Below the pieces are notes generated by a model, which saw only the letters and a list, made by a program, of their open reading frames with translations, ran no database searches and was not told the origin of the DNA. The position numbers and the translations under genes are program-made. From NCBI GenBank assembly GCA_023614405.1, contig CM042684.1, positions 467,551,650-467,615,649 of the forward strand: a DNA stretch of 64,000 nt, written 5' to 3'. Each line of letters opens with the position of its first letter. Within the stretch, counting starts at the first letter, position 1. The DNA is from Avena insularis (taxonomy: Eukaryota; Streptophyta; Magnoliopsida; Poales; Poaceae). This document shows, piece after piece, positions 46,101 to 57,917 of the stretch.

Positions 46101-48200
46101 TTAGCATGGGAAGTCATTGACCATGACAAAGAATGAGGTGCCGAAGCCCATAAATAGTGCATCGCCTCGCATGTCATTTATCTCAACAAGGTCGTTCTAG
46201 ATCTCTGGCCCCCTATCCTTGCTGAGATCAATCCTATGGACTACGATTTTGCCTGATTTACTCTCGCCATCGTGAACACAGTGATACCTCCAAATCTCAA
46301 GAAGATCTCCCCATGGACCACGTAGTACAATGTACTTGTTGCACCCTTTGTAGAACTCAACTGGCCTAGTGGTCACGTCGACCACAGGAGCGTGTCGGTG
46401 AGATAAATGGCATGCACCTCGCTGGTGCACATGACGGCGTAGAAGACGTCGTCCATATCGTCATAGAAGCAATCGTCGTATTGCTTTCCGTGATTGTCAG
46501 CCACGATCCATGTCCAGCTGCGCCTGTGGTCGCCGATCCTGGCGAAGGAGAAGTAATCTCGAGGCTTGTGGATGAGTGATGACCCACAAGTATAGGGGGT
46601 GTATCGCAGTATTTTCGATAAGTAAGAGTGTCGAACCCAACAAGGAGCAGAAGGTGTTGGCTAGTGGTATGGATCAGGAATTCTCTGTAAATACTTAGCA
46701 AACGGATTTTTAGGGGTTTTTGATAAAGCAAGTAAACAAAGTAAGAGTAAATAAAAGGCAGTAGGAATAAATGCAGCAAGTGGCCCAATCCTTTATGCAG
46801 CAAAGGACAAGCCGGTTGTATTACTTAAGATGACCAAACATTCTCAAGGGCACATGGGAAGACTGTCAAGTGCTTTCGCTTCATATAGTTGATTAATCTT
46901 CTTTAGCTTGCTAAGTGTTGTGTGGGTGAACCTGTGCTAATGTACCAACCTTCCTAGGACTAATACATACTTGTGATTATACCCCTTGCAAACATCCGTA
47001 AGTACAAGAAAGTAATTAAGGTAAAAACCTAACCACAACTTTAAACTCTAAGACCCTTATGTCCCTTGTGCAATGGTTTCCTAACGGGGGTTCAGGTTTC
47101 TGTCACTCTGGCAACCCCTATGATTGGTAGCTAAATACAAAATGCATTCCCCTAGGCCCATATAGGTGAAGTGTCATGTAGTCAACATTCACATGACACC
47201 ACTAGAAGAAGTACACCACAACTTAAATATCAAACTATTGAATCTTTCTCAACACAATTCAACTACTAACAACATGACTTATCCCATGTCCTCAAGAACA
47301 AAACGAACTAGTCACAAGACATCATATGGATCATGATCAGAGATGGAATAATGATGTATATCAATCTGAACATAAACAATAATTCAATGGTTCACTCAAT
47401 AGCATCAACTACAAAGAGTAATCAACACCGGGAAAATTTCTCCTAAGAACTAATGCATGATTCAACTCAATTGTTACAGCAATATGGAGATGGTGATGAG
47501 GGTGCTAATGATGATGATGGTGGTGATGATGATGATGATGATCCTGATAAAGTCCAGCTTGATGGTGGTGTTGATGGCGACGATCTCCCCTCTCCGGGAA
47601 GGAATTCCCCCGGCAGAAATCTGTCTGCCGGAGAGATCTTTCTCTCTCGGTGTTTTCTGTCCCGTAGAGGCGGCGGAATCTTTCTGTGGTCGCTCCCCGA
47701 GTCTTAGGGTTTCGGGAGGATAATATACGCCAGAGGGGAGTGCCAGGGGTGGACCAGGGCGGCCACACCACCTGGTGGCGTGACCTAGGCTAGCCCGCGC
47801 CAGGGGGTGGTGTGGGCCCCCTGTTTCCCATCTCCAGCCCCCTTCTGGCTTCCTTCGTCTTCTAGAAAAATAGGATTTTCCATGTATTTTCCCGGATTTT
47901 CTGATCTTCATGAATTTTGCCTCCAAACAGCACATTTTCCATCAGAATCCTGACTGCAGCGGTTCATGCTCCAAAAGTCACCAACCATGCAAAAAACAAA
48001 TACAATAACATAAGTATCACCTCTCAATACGAAATATATCAATGAATAACAGTGAATTATGACATAGAATAGTGATGGAAAATGGACGTATCAATGAGCA
48101 TGACGCTGCAATCGCCTCCTGCAGCGGGGTTAGAGGATATGGCAGCCTTCACGTGCAGGGTGTGGCGAGTTTGCTTGAACTTAAAGATCGACGGCCTCAT
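46101..48200 (-). pseudogene. DUF295 (F-box-associated) protein, disrupted
   Basis: On the minus strand, from 48200: RPSIFKFKQTRHTLHVKAA, then NPAAGGDCSVMLIH. The reading continues across the solo LTR as KPRDYFSFARIGDHRRSWTW and FYAVMCTSEVHAIYLTD. After a frameshift at about 46380-46395 it resumes as HAPVVDVTTRPVEFYKGCNK and LRGPWGDLLEIWRYH. After a TAG at 46197-46199 it ends DLVEINDMRGDALFMGFGTS. This is the order seen in grass DUF295 proteins, a large family often with an N-terminal F-box. No F-box is visible here. One LTR insertion, one frameshift and one stop make it non-functional. Confidence 0.8.
46577..48093. mobile_element. Solo LTR (Gypsy-type) inside the DUF295 pseudogene
   Basis: It starts TGATGACCCACAAGTATAGG and ends AAATGGACGTATCA, about 1.52 kb. 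The flanks are ATGAG on both sides (46572-46576, 48094-48098), a perfect 5-bp target duplication. No internal domain or second LTR is present, so the element was lost by LTR-LTR recombination. ORFs inside it (for example 47453-47707) come from GAT/GGT-rich LTR sequence. Confidence 0.92.
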
Positions 48201-48325
48201 CGCGGTGGTGGATAAAAAAAATTAAGGCCGGGCAAAATTCAAATCATAAAAAAATGACGCAAAAAATCGAAGTTGTGTAGACATATTAATAATTTATGTG
48301 ATCCTAAGCATAATCGTTTGCTTTA

Positions 48326-50190
48326 GGGCATCTCCATCAGGCCGACCCAAACTGGCGACCCAAAACGTCCGTTTCTATCCATTTGGGTAGGGCCGCGGAC
48401 AATTTTGGGTTGTGGTTCGGTCTGTCCGGCCAGCCACACCCAGCGATGCGACTCATTTGTCCGCCCTGGCGGTTGGCGCCATCATTGGCCAATTTGATCA
48501 ATCCTTTGCCAATCAGCTCAAATACACAAATTGACTTGCAAATAATATAACACACGTGTGCCATTGTCCATTGGGCATAGCTAACAAGTGACCAGTTGAT
48601 CTGAAATGTGCAAAAGGGGGCAATATCATACACAATGTACAAAAAATGGCAAATTCCTCCCAAAAAGTGGCATTCAATGTTACCATTGCACTTCAAGCAT
48701 TGCGAGCCCGGATGATCTGCTGCCTCTTCACGACCCAAGTCATGCGATCGAGGTGGGTGATGGTATCCAGATCAGTGAGCATGATTGGATTATCCTCAGC
48801 CATGATCTTGGCTTAGGCCTCCTTGGCCTTGGCCTCTGCCTCCAACACCCTAGACCTTTCCTTGGCCTCCTTGGCCTTAGCCTCGGCCTCCATGGCCCTT
48901 GCCTTGGCCTCAATCTCCATTATCCTAGCCTTAGCGTTGGCCACCTCCACCTCAATAGACCTCATCTAAAGCTCGACAAAGGTATTGATGATGGCCTCTT
49001 TCTCTTTGTGCCACCTCTCTTCCCTCTTGGTGATTTCCTCTTCCTTTTATCCAGGATCCACCTCAAGGTCTCCTGGAAGGCCAAGGACCCAGCCTGGCGG
49101 GCGATGTCGGCCTTCGTAGCCTTGTGGCCTCCAAGCCGGCGGACACGGGCGGTAGTCCCATCACCTACAGGGTTGCTAACACATTTTCCATTGTCCTCAT
49201 CTAGGTCGACGACACCGCCCGTCGAAGCATTGTCCTTGACATTGCCCTTCTTCTGCTCGTCAAGTTATTTCCAAAGGGCATAGCTAAGCTCCCATTTTTT
49301 GCAGTCCTTGATTAACCCCCAACAATGGGACAATGTGAAGGTCTTGTTGTCATTCACCTTCTTGAAGTGCTCCATTGATTTCAGGACCTACACATATGGA
49401 TGCTAAGAATGGCTCAATGCATATGCAAAACATCGACAAACAGAGGAAGAGGTTTTACCATGTCAAGCGGAAACATGCCGCTTATTAGCATTTTCGTCAC
49501 CGTCTCGTACGAGCCTTCGAACTTGATACACTCATCATGGATGGTGCCCTATCGCTTGGCTAGGGAGAGATAATTTCGATCGCTATAGAAGGCGTCTTTC
49601 CCAAACTTCCTATGCTCATGGAACAACTTTCTCACCCTTTTCTAATAGGCAAAGCCCTTTTGCTCGGTACCACATAGTGGATCTTGTGAAATCTTTATCC
49701 ATTCCTTGCATAGGATCTTGTCCTTGTTGATGGTGTAGCTCGAGGTTTGTTGGATTAACTTCTTGCCGTCGACAAGTGATGCCACAAGTGTAGGGGCCAA
49801 TGACGCGTCCGTGACCCCGTCGCCCACAGAAGTTCTATCATTTCCAAACAATGCCTCATCCTCAATGTTGTAAGCATTTTGTTGAGTCTCTTGTTGGGTC
49901 TCTTGATGGGTCTCTTTGTCCTTGCAATATTCGTCGCCACCCACATTGATCATGTCGTGCATGATGCCCTCACCATAATTGGCCACGAAATCCTACACAC
50001 AAATTGGCCATGATAAAGCGGAGGGCACATGTTACTGGAAATGGCAAAGAAATGTCGTGACCATACCACGTTGTTGGTGAATGGCCGTTGGTCTGACATT
50101 CCGTCGAACAGGTTGACTAGCACCGGCTTGTCCCCGGCGAAGATGGACCGCCGCTTCTTCGACGCCTCTAGAGTTGTGTCTGTGGCCGTG
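48326..50190 (-). pseudogene. PIF/Harbinger element remnant with ORF1 (Myb/NAM-associated type)
   Basis: The left end GGGCATCTCCATCAGGCCGAC follows TTA. On the minus strand the ORF1 pieces are SIFAGDKPVLVNLFDGMSDQ (50190-50068), a probable intron, then YTINKDKILCKEWIKISQDP, KRVRKLFHEHRKFGKDAFYS and ECIKFEGSYETVTKMLISG. After a second probable intron come LSHCWGLIKDCKKWELSYAL, VRRLGGHKATKADIARQAGS and an Ala/Lys-rich coiled region. This is the layout of plant Harbinger ORF1 proteins, the accessory factor of transposition. Stops break it (for example after KGFAY at about 49642). The N-terminus and right terminal repeat are cut off at 50191 by a CACTA-type end. Confidence 0.72.
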
Positions 50191-51640
50191 CACTACAAGA
50201 AAAGTTTCCTTCCACAACGAATTGGCCTGACGGACATCATAGAAGGCGCGTCTTCCACGACGAAATTCTCGGCTCGATCGTGGCCGATGGAAAACTTTTT
50301 TTTCCGGTTTTGTGGCCCTCTACTATGATGGATCTGCTAAAAACATGGAGGAAGCTCGGCTGGCGCGTGGCAGAAGCAAGATTTTCGTTTCCTCGTGCGA
50401 TGTTGACTCGCCGAAGTCTTTTGAGGTGTGTGGGTCCTGGACGTCGGTGTCTCTAGCGGACCATACTTTTTGGTCGCGCCTCCCTGATTTGAACTCGATA
50501 ACGTTGCTCGAGGCGTCTGCCGTTTAGTCAGGCTGCTAGGTCCCACATGTCAGCCTCTCATTAGAAGGATCGTGTGTATGATGGATTTTTTTTCCTTCGC
50601 TCGCGCTACCTTGTTCCGAAGTTGATAGCGCTGCTCGATGCATCTATCGTCTAATCAACCTCCTGGGACCCACATGTCATCCTCTCATTAGAAGAAACCT
50701 GTGTATGATGGAATTTTTTCCTTCACTGGTGCTACCCCGTTCCGAGTTGATAGCGCTTCTCGACGCATCTACCGTTTAACCAACCTCCTGAGCCCCACAT
50801 GTCATCCTCTCATTAGAAGAAATGTGTGTATGATGGATTTTTTTCCTTGGCTCGCGCTACCCTGTTCCGAACTTGATAGCGTTGTTCGATGCATCTACCG
50901 TTTAATCACGATGCTGGGCCCCGCATGTCATCCTCTCATTAGAAGAAACGTGTGTATGATGGATTTTTTACCCTCTGTCGCGCCTTCGTGTTCCGAACTT
51001 GATAGCGTTGCTCACTACATCAGCCGTTTAATCAAACTCCTGGACCCCACATGTCGTCCTCTCATTAGAAGAAACATGTGTATGATAGAATTTTTTCTCT
51101 CGGTCGCGCCTCCGTGTTCCGAACTTGATAGTGTTGCTCGTTGCATCTACCGTTTAATCATGATGTAGGGCCCCACCCCCACATGTTATACACTCATTAG
51201 AAGAAACGTGTATATGATGGAATTTTTGCTCTCGGTCGCGCCTCCGTGTTTCGAACTTGATAACGTTGCTCGATGCATCAGCCATTTTTCTAGGCTACTG
51301 AGTCCCCCATGTGAGCCTTTCATTAGAAGAAAGGTGTGCATGCTGGACTTTTTTCTCTCTCACGCCTCCCTGTTTCGAACTTGGCTACGTCGCTCGAGGC
51401 AAAACCTGTATAAGGCCGCGCTACTGGGTCCCACATGCCGGTCTCTCTGTATATCAAACCTGCGTATGATGGACTTTTTTTAGGCCGCGTCCGCTGTTTT
51501 GACCTTGGCAACGTTGCTCGATGTGATAGACGTGTATGTTCTTGCTGCTGAGGCCCCCATGTCACCCTCTCTAGTATGTTCTGGCCGGTGGGTCCCTGAT
51601 GACAGCCTCTCTGTATAAGTATTTAACTTTTTTTTCCAAC
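50191..51640. mobile_element. CACTA-type terminus followed by 125-bp tandem repeats
   Basis: CACTACAAGAAAAG at 50191 is the canonical end of a grass CACTA transposon and cuts into Harbinger ORF1. From about 50450 to 51640 a unit of about 125 bp repeats 8-9 times (GTGTATGATGGATTTTTT, then GATAGCGTTGCTCGATGCATC, then CCCACATGTCATCCTCTCAT), decaying rightwards. Such arrays could be CACTA subterminal repeats. No opposite CACTA end was found in the window, so the element is truncated or extends in altered form. Confidence 0.6.
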
Positions 51641-52797
51641 CCGACCATTAAATTCGAGGGATGCTGCAGGCTGGTGGGTCCGTGATGTGAGCCTCTCCTT
51701 AATGCGATATTAAAAAGTAAACCCTTTCTCAAAAAAGTTAACCCAAGACATATATAAATATGTACACACAATGGATTCGAACTAAAGACCTTCAAATCAA
51801 ATCAAATAGACATAAACTGAGTGTTTTGTCACACTACCAAAGATACTAATAGAAATTGAATCATTAAATATGTATTAGTACTACAACTTATGTATCAGTT
51901 CTAAAAAATATTGTTGTGTTTCCATGTTATCTCTCTTAAAATAAAAGAGCAGTGCTACTGGAACCTCGATTTATAAAAAACCATATAATGGATTAGTTTC
52001 TTAAAAACATGGGTAGTCAGAGTTTTTTAGAGGTGGGGGGCACTGCCAAAAAGGCCAAATTAAAAAAATTGGGCTATGGTCAATGGGATCCTATCTCAAA
52101 TTTCACTGGGCTGTGTCTCACTAGATTCAAACACAGACCTCTTCGAGGGAGGAAAAAAATCGATAATTTCTTTGACAAATATTCATGTAAAAATATCTAA
52201 TGAACACACACCATATGCGCCAAAACAGGGCTGGTATCCAATGACTTCACTTGGTGAAATCACGTTGTATATCTTTACCCTCTCATATCTGTCCAAAATG
52301 CATCCAACGGTTCCGATGACACAAAGGAAAAAGCTCTAGAGCAAGCAGCCAGCAGCAACGACAAAACTTTTGACAAATTCAATACCATTTGAAAGATTAA
52401 GGAGTACAGAATAATAAGACATAAAAAATCGACAGATTCCTAGTTCATGTTCAGCAGCACTTGACCAATTCAGAAGCATTTCAAAGTGACTGATTCAGCA
52501 ATACAAACACTGAAATTCAATATCACTATAGAGAGAGACAGTTCTTGTTTCAGCTCTAAAAACCATGCCACGCGATCAGTTTGCACTTTTCTCCAAACAC
52601 ACTCAATCACTGGAACACAATCATTGTCATAATATTTGCTCATATAGGGAACCGTCATATAGATACAAATATACCATACCAGTACGTATTAGTCATAGCT
52701 CCAATCTAGCAAAAGGTTATCACAGTTCTACCACCCATATATAATCAGTGGAGATAAGACAACCACATAATTAATTACAATAGCATGCGGCCAAAGA
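51641..52797. other. Intergenic stretch without recognisable gene
   Basis: It is AT-rich. ORFs at 52009-52200 and 52076-52339 show no motif. I see nothing further. Confidence 0.4.
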
Positions 52798-54369
52798 GCT
52801 AGACAGCTAGGAAGTTTATGAATAGCATGCCGCATTCAGGGCAGCAAGATACATCGACCTTGACCGTTCTTCCAATAGTAAGTTTGGCTGCTTTCCGGAA
52901 CTTGATCCACCTAGAAGTAGCTGCCAAGTGCCCATCAGTCGAGTTAATGGCGTAGCATCCCTCGATAAGCAATCCTATGCTCTGCATCGTGAAGACTATT
53001 GTGCCCTTTCGTCTGGCCTGGAGGTGCTTTGTGGCACTCTTAGGCAATTTTTTAGTCAAAGCAAGAGATAGACGCATAATTACTAAGAGCGGTGCACTGA
53101 ATCATGTGAAACTTGAGAAGACATTCAGAACAGTTTATCTACCGCCATATACTCACAAACATAATCCGGTGCGACCTTGTGATGACACATGTGTAGGATA
53201 TGGTCTGACAAGATGCTGCCCGGGGTGATGAAGGAGCTTGTGCCGGTGCCTATGCTAGGGCTGGTGCTGGTGAAGGAGATGGTGGCACTAATTGTAGAGG
53301 GGCTGGTGCAGGAGCCAAAAGGCCCAGAACCAGTGCCGGCGCCAGTAGCTTGATGTTAGATTCCTTCTGAGGGGTAGCTAAGCTGACTGCAGGGATGGTA
53401 GAGGCAGATGCGAAGTGTACAAGCAAAATGGTCTCTTATACAACAGTTACTCACAAGACAATGATCAGAGGATATGATGAGTATACAAGCAAATTAAGTT
53501 ACTACCTCCATTCTTTCTACTTAGGTCAATAGGCACCGGAGCAGGAACTAGGGCCAGTGCCGTTGGGGGTGCCAGCAGCTTGGTGCTGGTTACCTTCTAA
53601 GGGGTAGGTAAGGGGACTGCAGGAGTGGTCAGAGAGGCATATGAGATGTGGACAAGGAAAATGGTATCTTATACAACAGTAAATCCTAGACAGAGATGAG
53701 AGTATAAAAGTGAATTAATTTACTACCTCTATTCTTTCTCCTACTGAGGTCAACAGGTGCCGTTGCAGGAACTGGGGCCGGTGCTGGTGCCGGTGCCAGC
53801 AGCTTGATGCTGGCACCCTTCTAGGTGGTACATAAGGGGAAGCGGACTGCAGAAGTGGTCAGGGTCATATGATGAGTAAAGACAAAGGTGCGGAACAGTT
53901 AGTCGCAACAAAATCATTAGAGGTTGTGATGAGTATCGAATCAAATTAATTAGTACTACCCTTGTTCTTGGTCCTTCGGTCAACAGGTGTACGATGGCGT
54001 GAAAGTATCTGCCTAGGCTTGCTAAAATCGAATGTTACCTCGTCCCCCTGCTTAAGACCATTCTCACGGACATACTTGGACCAACCTCGGCCACCTAGAT
54101 AGGTGGTGGCCATCGTCTGGGAGACATCCACATCATATAGTTGCCGCATGCCTTTAGGGCCCTTGGTATACAGAGTTAGAAACTTGTCGTTTCCGAACAT
54201 CTTGTTTATAATGGGGCAAGCGACACAAGGGATAGCCTTCATGAGAAAATTGATAGAGAAGTAAGGCGACAGCAAAAAGAAGTGAGATACAAAATCTTAC
54301 ATCAAGTCGGTCTAAACCACTTGAAATCCATACCTCATACCATGGGTACCCTTTGCGAAGGGTGGCCAT
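52798..54369 (-). CDS. B3-domain-like protein, multi-exon model (possibly decayed)
   Basis: The proposed exon 1 (54369-54301) starts MATLRKGYPWYEVWISSGLD and ends at a GTAAGA donor. Exon 2 (54236-53960) begins after an AG and continues in phase: PCVACPIINKMFGNDKFLTL, YLGGRGWSKYVRENGLKQGD, EVTFDF. A Trp followed by YVRENGLKQGDEVTF is typical of plant B3 DNA-binding domains (REM class). Then come three similar cassettes (53846-53727, 53616-53506, from 53386) encoding Pro/Ala-rich peptides (KLLAPAPAPAPVPATAPVDL). A last exon (about 53091-52798) reads TSRWIKFRKAAKLTIGRTV, possibly a second B3 remnant, and ends FINFLAV. Two cassettes have an in-frame TAG in the model, so function is uncertain. I infer a former transcription-factor gene; RNA data would decide. 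Confidence 0.5.
53506..53846 (-). repeat. Tandem exon cassettes with 230-bp spacing
   Basis: The predicted acceptors (CTGCAG) lie at 53847, 53617 and 53387, exactly 230 bp apart. The cassettes share KLLAP and P-V-D/I-DLSRxKN motifs before GTAGTA donors. The third cassette begins at 53386 and keeps CAG where the first two have TAG. Confidence 0.6.
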
Positions 54370-54674
54370 GCACCATTTTTAATCCCTCTACCTTTGGAAT
54401 GGCATACAGGGCCCCCCTTTCAATCCACAAGCTTGACAAGAGGAGAGTAGCAGAAAGGGCTAAGCAGCTGGTGCGTGGTACTGATTGAAATTAAGTGGAA
54501 AGGTTAAATTATATAAAGGGCAAGTAAATCTAATAATATAAGAAAAAACCATTGCCTGTAAAGCAAAAAAAAATTATTTTTGTGAACTTCTAATGAGCGT
54601 AAACATATAGTACTGGCTGATAAAAATAACATGGAAAATCGTAACATGTCAAATTATGGATTTCCAAATTATAC

Positions 54675-55546
54675 CCACTTCTTAGAAAGGTCACTGTCCA
54701 CCTGGGTACTGTGTTGGCGCTTCCTCATTGTGTAGAGGATGTCCTCTTTTGGTGCGGGCATCAGAAATCTACTAGCCTCTACAGCAGCCTCAGCCTCCAC
54801 AGCAGCACCTTCAATCTGCATAAGTAGCAATAGAGCTCAACAGTTCAATACTATGTAAAGTTTGGTCAAACTTTCCGTCGCTTGACTTTTAAAAAAATAC
54901 AATATATGCCTAAGCCTTGGGATGGAGGGAGTACAGTACATAGTAGTCATATACTGACTGTATGAGACAATGACAGATCCAGATCTGGATTCACATAAAC
55001 ACAGTGCCAGAATTAATAAAATCACACATATGTTTCTGAACATCTGATAAGCATGTATCACACCAAGCGGGTAATACTTAAATCTGTCTGCACCATGGTA
55101 ATAAGGGTATTAAGAACAAATACCTTTCTCTTTAAGCTGGGCCATCCCAGCTGGTCGATGGCCTTGTGCTTGTTTTTTGGTGAGTAGTGGTACTCGCCGA
55201 ATCCTGCGGCATGTGGGGGTACCATCCTGTTTGCCGCACCTGGAGCACCGCACGTTCGCAAGTATGTACCACCGTGCTACAGTAAATAAAGAAGAGATGG
55301 TGTCACAGAGGCTTTCACAAAAATAGGATGCAGACAGAGACAACTTTTATCACAGGGATACATCCAGGTTGCAGCCAACCACTTTCAGCATTGGAAATAA
55401 TGGAAGAATGCAACGAATATACTGCTATATTACCTTTTTAGGCAAGTTTTAAGGGAACTGACGGGACCATCCCTGTCTGTAGTGGCCATGCGCTCCACTG
55501 ACCCATAGTTCTCCATACAGAATCTGACGCAAAATCCATTGCACAT
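54675..55546 (-). CDS. Upstream exons of an unrecognised gene (possibly the 5' part of the B3 locus)
   Basis: The exon at 55276-55124 (AGFGEYHYSPKNKHKAIDQL, ending WPSLKRK before GTATTT) joins in phase 0 to the exon at 54815-54675 (GAAVEAEAAVEASRFLMPAP, KEDILYTMRKRQHSTQVDSD, ending LSKKW before GTATAA). Their lengths are 153 and 141 bases, both multiples of three. A possible first exon at 55546-55435 reads MENYGSVERMATTDRDGPVS, but its phase does not fit without an indel. After LSKKW the next acceptor leads to a stop within seven codons. I do not recognise a domain; whether these join the B3 exons is open. Confidence 0.4.
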
Positions 55547-55654
55547 TACGAGTAGCAACTAAAGGTTACAAAAGTGAAGAACACCGAAATCGAACCCGAC
55601 CAAATGTCCCAATCAGAACAACAGTGACCATGCCCTGATCCGGAATCCATACGA

Positions 55655-55716
55655 AATCAGTACCACCTCCCCCACCCCCACCCCCATCCCCACCACCACC
55701 CCCACCCCACCCAAAT
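55655..55716. repeat. CCCCCA-rich low-complexity tract
   Basis: A run of CCCCCACC-type units of about 60 bp. It lies upstream of the exons at 54675-55546 and may be promoter or leader sequence of that locus. Confidence 0.7.
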
Positions 55717-55959
55717 GACCCAATCGATTAGACAAGAGGAAAAATATCCTGATTAGGTGATTCCGAGGTGAGAAATAAGCAAGAACTCCACAATCAAAGC
55801 ATACCGAATACTACTACTCCTAGTACTAATAGTACCCCCAATGGCCCAATCGGAAGCAAATTTAGCAAAGCCAGATTTCAAGGTGAGCAAATACACCCAC
55901 CTATTTCAACAAGAACTCCCCAATCGGAGGTTGCACCAGTTCCAACAGTTGCTTGCTGG

Positions 55960-56870
55960 ATGTGAGCTAGCTAGTGATGGTTTCTTGTCTTGTCCTCGGT
56001 AGAAAGGCATGGACAGGGGAGTAGTTGTACTAGTAGTAGTAGGGCTGGGCAGTACACTTTTTTCTACAGTAAGTATTTTTAAGTGGCAATGGCGGGAACA
56101 TTTTGCCGGGAGAGAATCTCGAATTTTTTATCCCAGCTATCACGTGGTGGACTATAGCTATTTCAAGTGGGACCCACGTCAGGGGTGAGTTAAAGCAGGT
56201 CCCACATCAAGTGGGTGAGATAATTAACCGAGACAACCTCCTCCTTCCCTTGGTACCAGTACTAGTTCTCCCGGGTTCCTCTCCAAGGATAGAGAAAATC
56301 GCCCCTCTTCGAATCAAATTGGTCCCAGCTTATTATCCTTCTGCTGATTCGTCTCATGGAGCAGTGGACAAGAGGCAATGAAGTTGCGAGATAGGGCACC
56401 AACGCTGGGGCCTCAAAAACAGTTTAGGAACCGATAAAATGATAAGCTCGGATTTCATACTAGAAACACACACAAACACACATATACTCCGTATATACTA
56501 ATATACAGAATAGTTTCCAATTACAATTCTGATAACAAAGGCCTAGAAATCATAATAAGGTAGCTCCATATTACAGAACTACAACAGTAGCGAACCAATC
56601 ATGGGATAGCTCTACACCCCAAGAGTTTTGCAGCTGGTCTAGTGGTCATGAACGACACCAAAAGTACACCCCTGATGATCAGCAACCCTGCATCAAATCC
56701 ATCCAGACGCAGTGTACCCGATCCACAGCCTCAGGTACAAGCTCATCAATGAACAGGTCATCATCATTACCATCAAAGTCCTCTTCGGTCGTCTGCTTTT
56801 GCGATTAGTAGATTAACAGATACGTTTATAGACAAACATCAAAGACACACAACCTGAACATTTGTCGTTC
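55960..56870. other. Intergenic stretch without recognisable gene
   Basis: It contains two GGTCCCAC(G/A)TCA words near 56170 and 56207. No gene motif is visible. Confidence 0.35.
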
Positions 56871-56882
56871 TACAGATATACC

Positions 56883-57308
56883 TTGTCATCTAGCATAGCG
56901 GTAGTACCAGAAATGAAACCTATTTCATGCAGCTTGCGCTTTTTCTGTCCTCCTTCTCCAAGTTGATCTAGATGCTCAGGAGCTTCCTCTGTCAGTTGAT
57001 CTAGTTGATCAACATCTGCTTCCCCTACTGGATCTTGATGATAAAAGATGTGCTTCCCCCGGTTCATATGGAGGATCATATGGTTCACCATGAAATACCC
57101 ATCTAACATATGTGCTAAGCATCCCAAATGTAAAAATATGGTCTTCCACTATATTTTGAGGCAACACCCTACGATTCGCACACAACCGGCAGGGGCAATG
57201 TACTTTTGAGTTGTCACAATGAGCTCTAACAAATCTCATAAATCGTAGAACATCAAGGATACGTTTAGCGCTGCCTAATGGAGCAATTTCTATCCAAAAT
57301 CTGCCCAT
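56883..57308 (-). pseudogene. Transposase-associated-domain fragment (CACTA/EnSpm type)
   Basis: After an AG at a possible acceptor, the minus strand reads MGRFWIEIAPLGSAKRILDV, then VHCPCRLCANRRVLPQNIVE, DHIFTFG and YVRWVFHGEPYDPP. The CPCxxCxN...H...W..HGE pattern is that of the zinc-binding domain found N-terminal in EnSpm/CACTA transposases and in some domesticated proteins. The frame then shifts at about 57050 into HIFYHQDPVGEADVDQLDQL, an acidic tail with LDQL repeats, to about 56883 (GTTAMLDDK before a GTATAT donor). The catalytic transposase domain is not seen. It could be a remnant or a small domesticated gene. Confidence 0.6.
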
Positions 57309-57382
57309 CTGTTTAATTATGACATACAAGGTTGGTTATTATTAAAAGAAAAGCATGAAATATATAGATGAAGTACAATATA

Positions 57383-57399
57383 TATATATATATATATGC
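57383..57399. repeat. (AT)n microsatellite
   Basis: An uninterrupted run of AT dinucleotides upstream of the transposase-associated fragment. Confidence 0.85.
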
Positions 57400-57917
57400 C
57401 TATGCATTTCAGCAAACATATTGACAGCAAAAATCACCGAAGGTATTTAGGAACACAGATCCAGCGCAGAATAAACTATGACCATGCAGATTGAGGACAA
57501 ATTAAACGATATAGGAGTATTTGAAAGGGCAATAAAAATGCCAAGCAGATCGAGCTAGATATAGAAGGACTACCATGGGATCGACGTGCCCACCGGTGCA
57601 TCTCAAGAAGAACGACGGGTAGGGAAAGCTTCTTCGCGCACGTTGGTGATGAGGGGCGGCCATAAGCGCGTCTGTTTTGTGGGGAAGGGGGTGAGGCCTA
57701 GGCGGCGGAGGGTGGAAGTTAATACACAGCTTGAAGGGGTGTGGAGGGATAACTTTGGAAATTCTAACCTACCCTTCTTTGGGCACCACCATATATGTGG
57801 CGCACCTGCTAGTCACCATAGATCAAAATTGATCCAAAACTTGTCAAAATACAAGTTTATCTTTTACCATGAAAACTAATGCACATAGCATTGCACTTTG
57901 TGAAAGAATGGTTTTAT

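Noticed and set aside
47453..47935. Asp/Met-rich ORFs in the solo LTR
   Set aside because: They derive from a GAT/GGT-rich stretch typical of these LTRs and lie wholly within the solo LTR.
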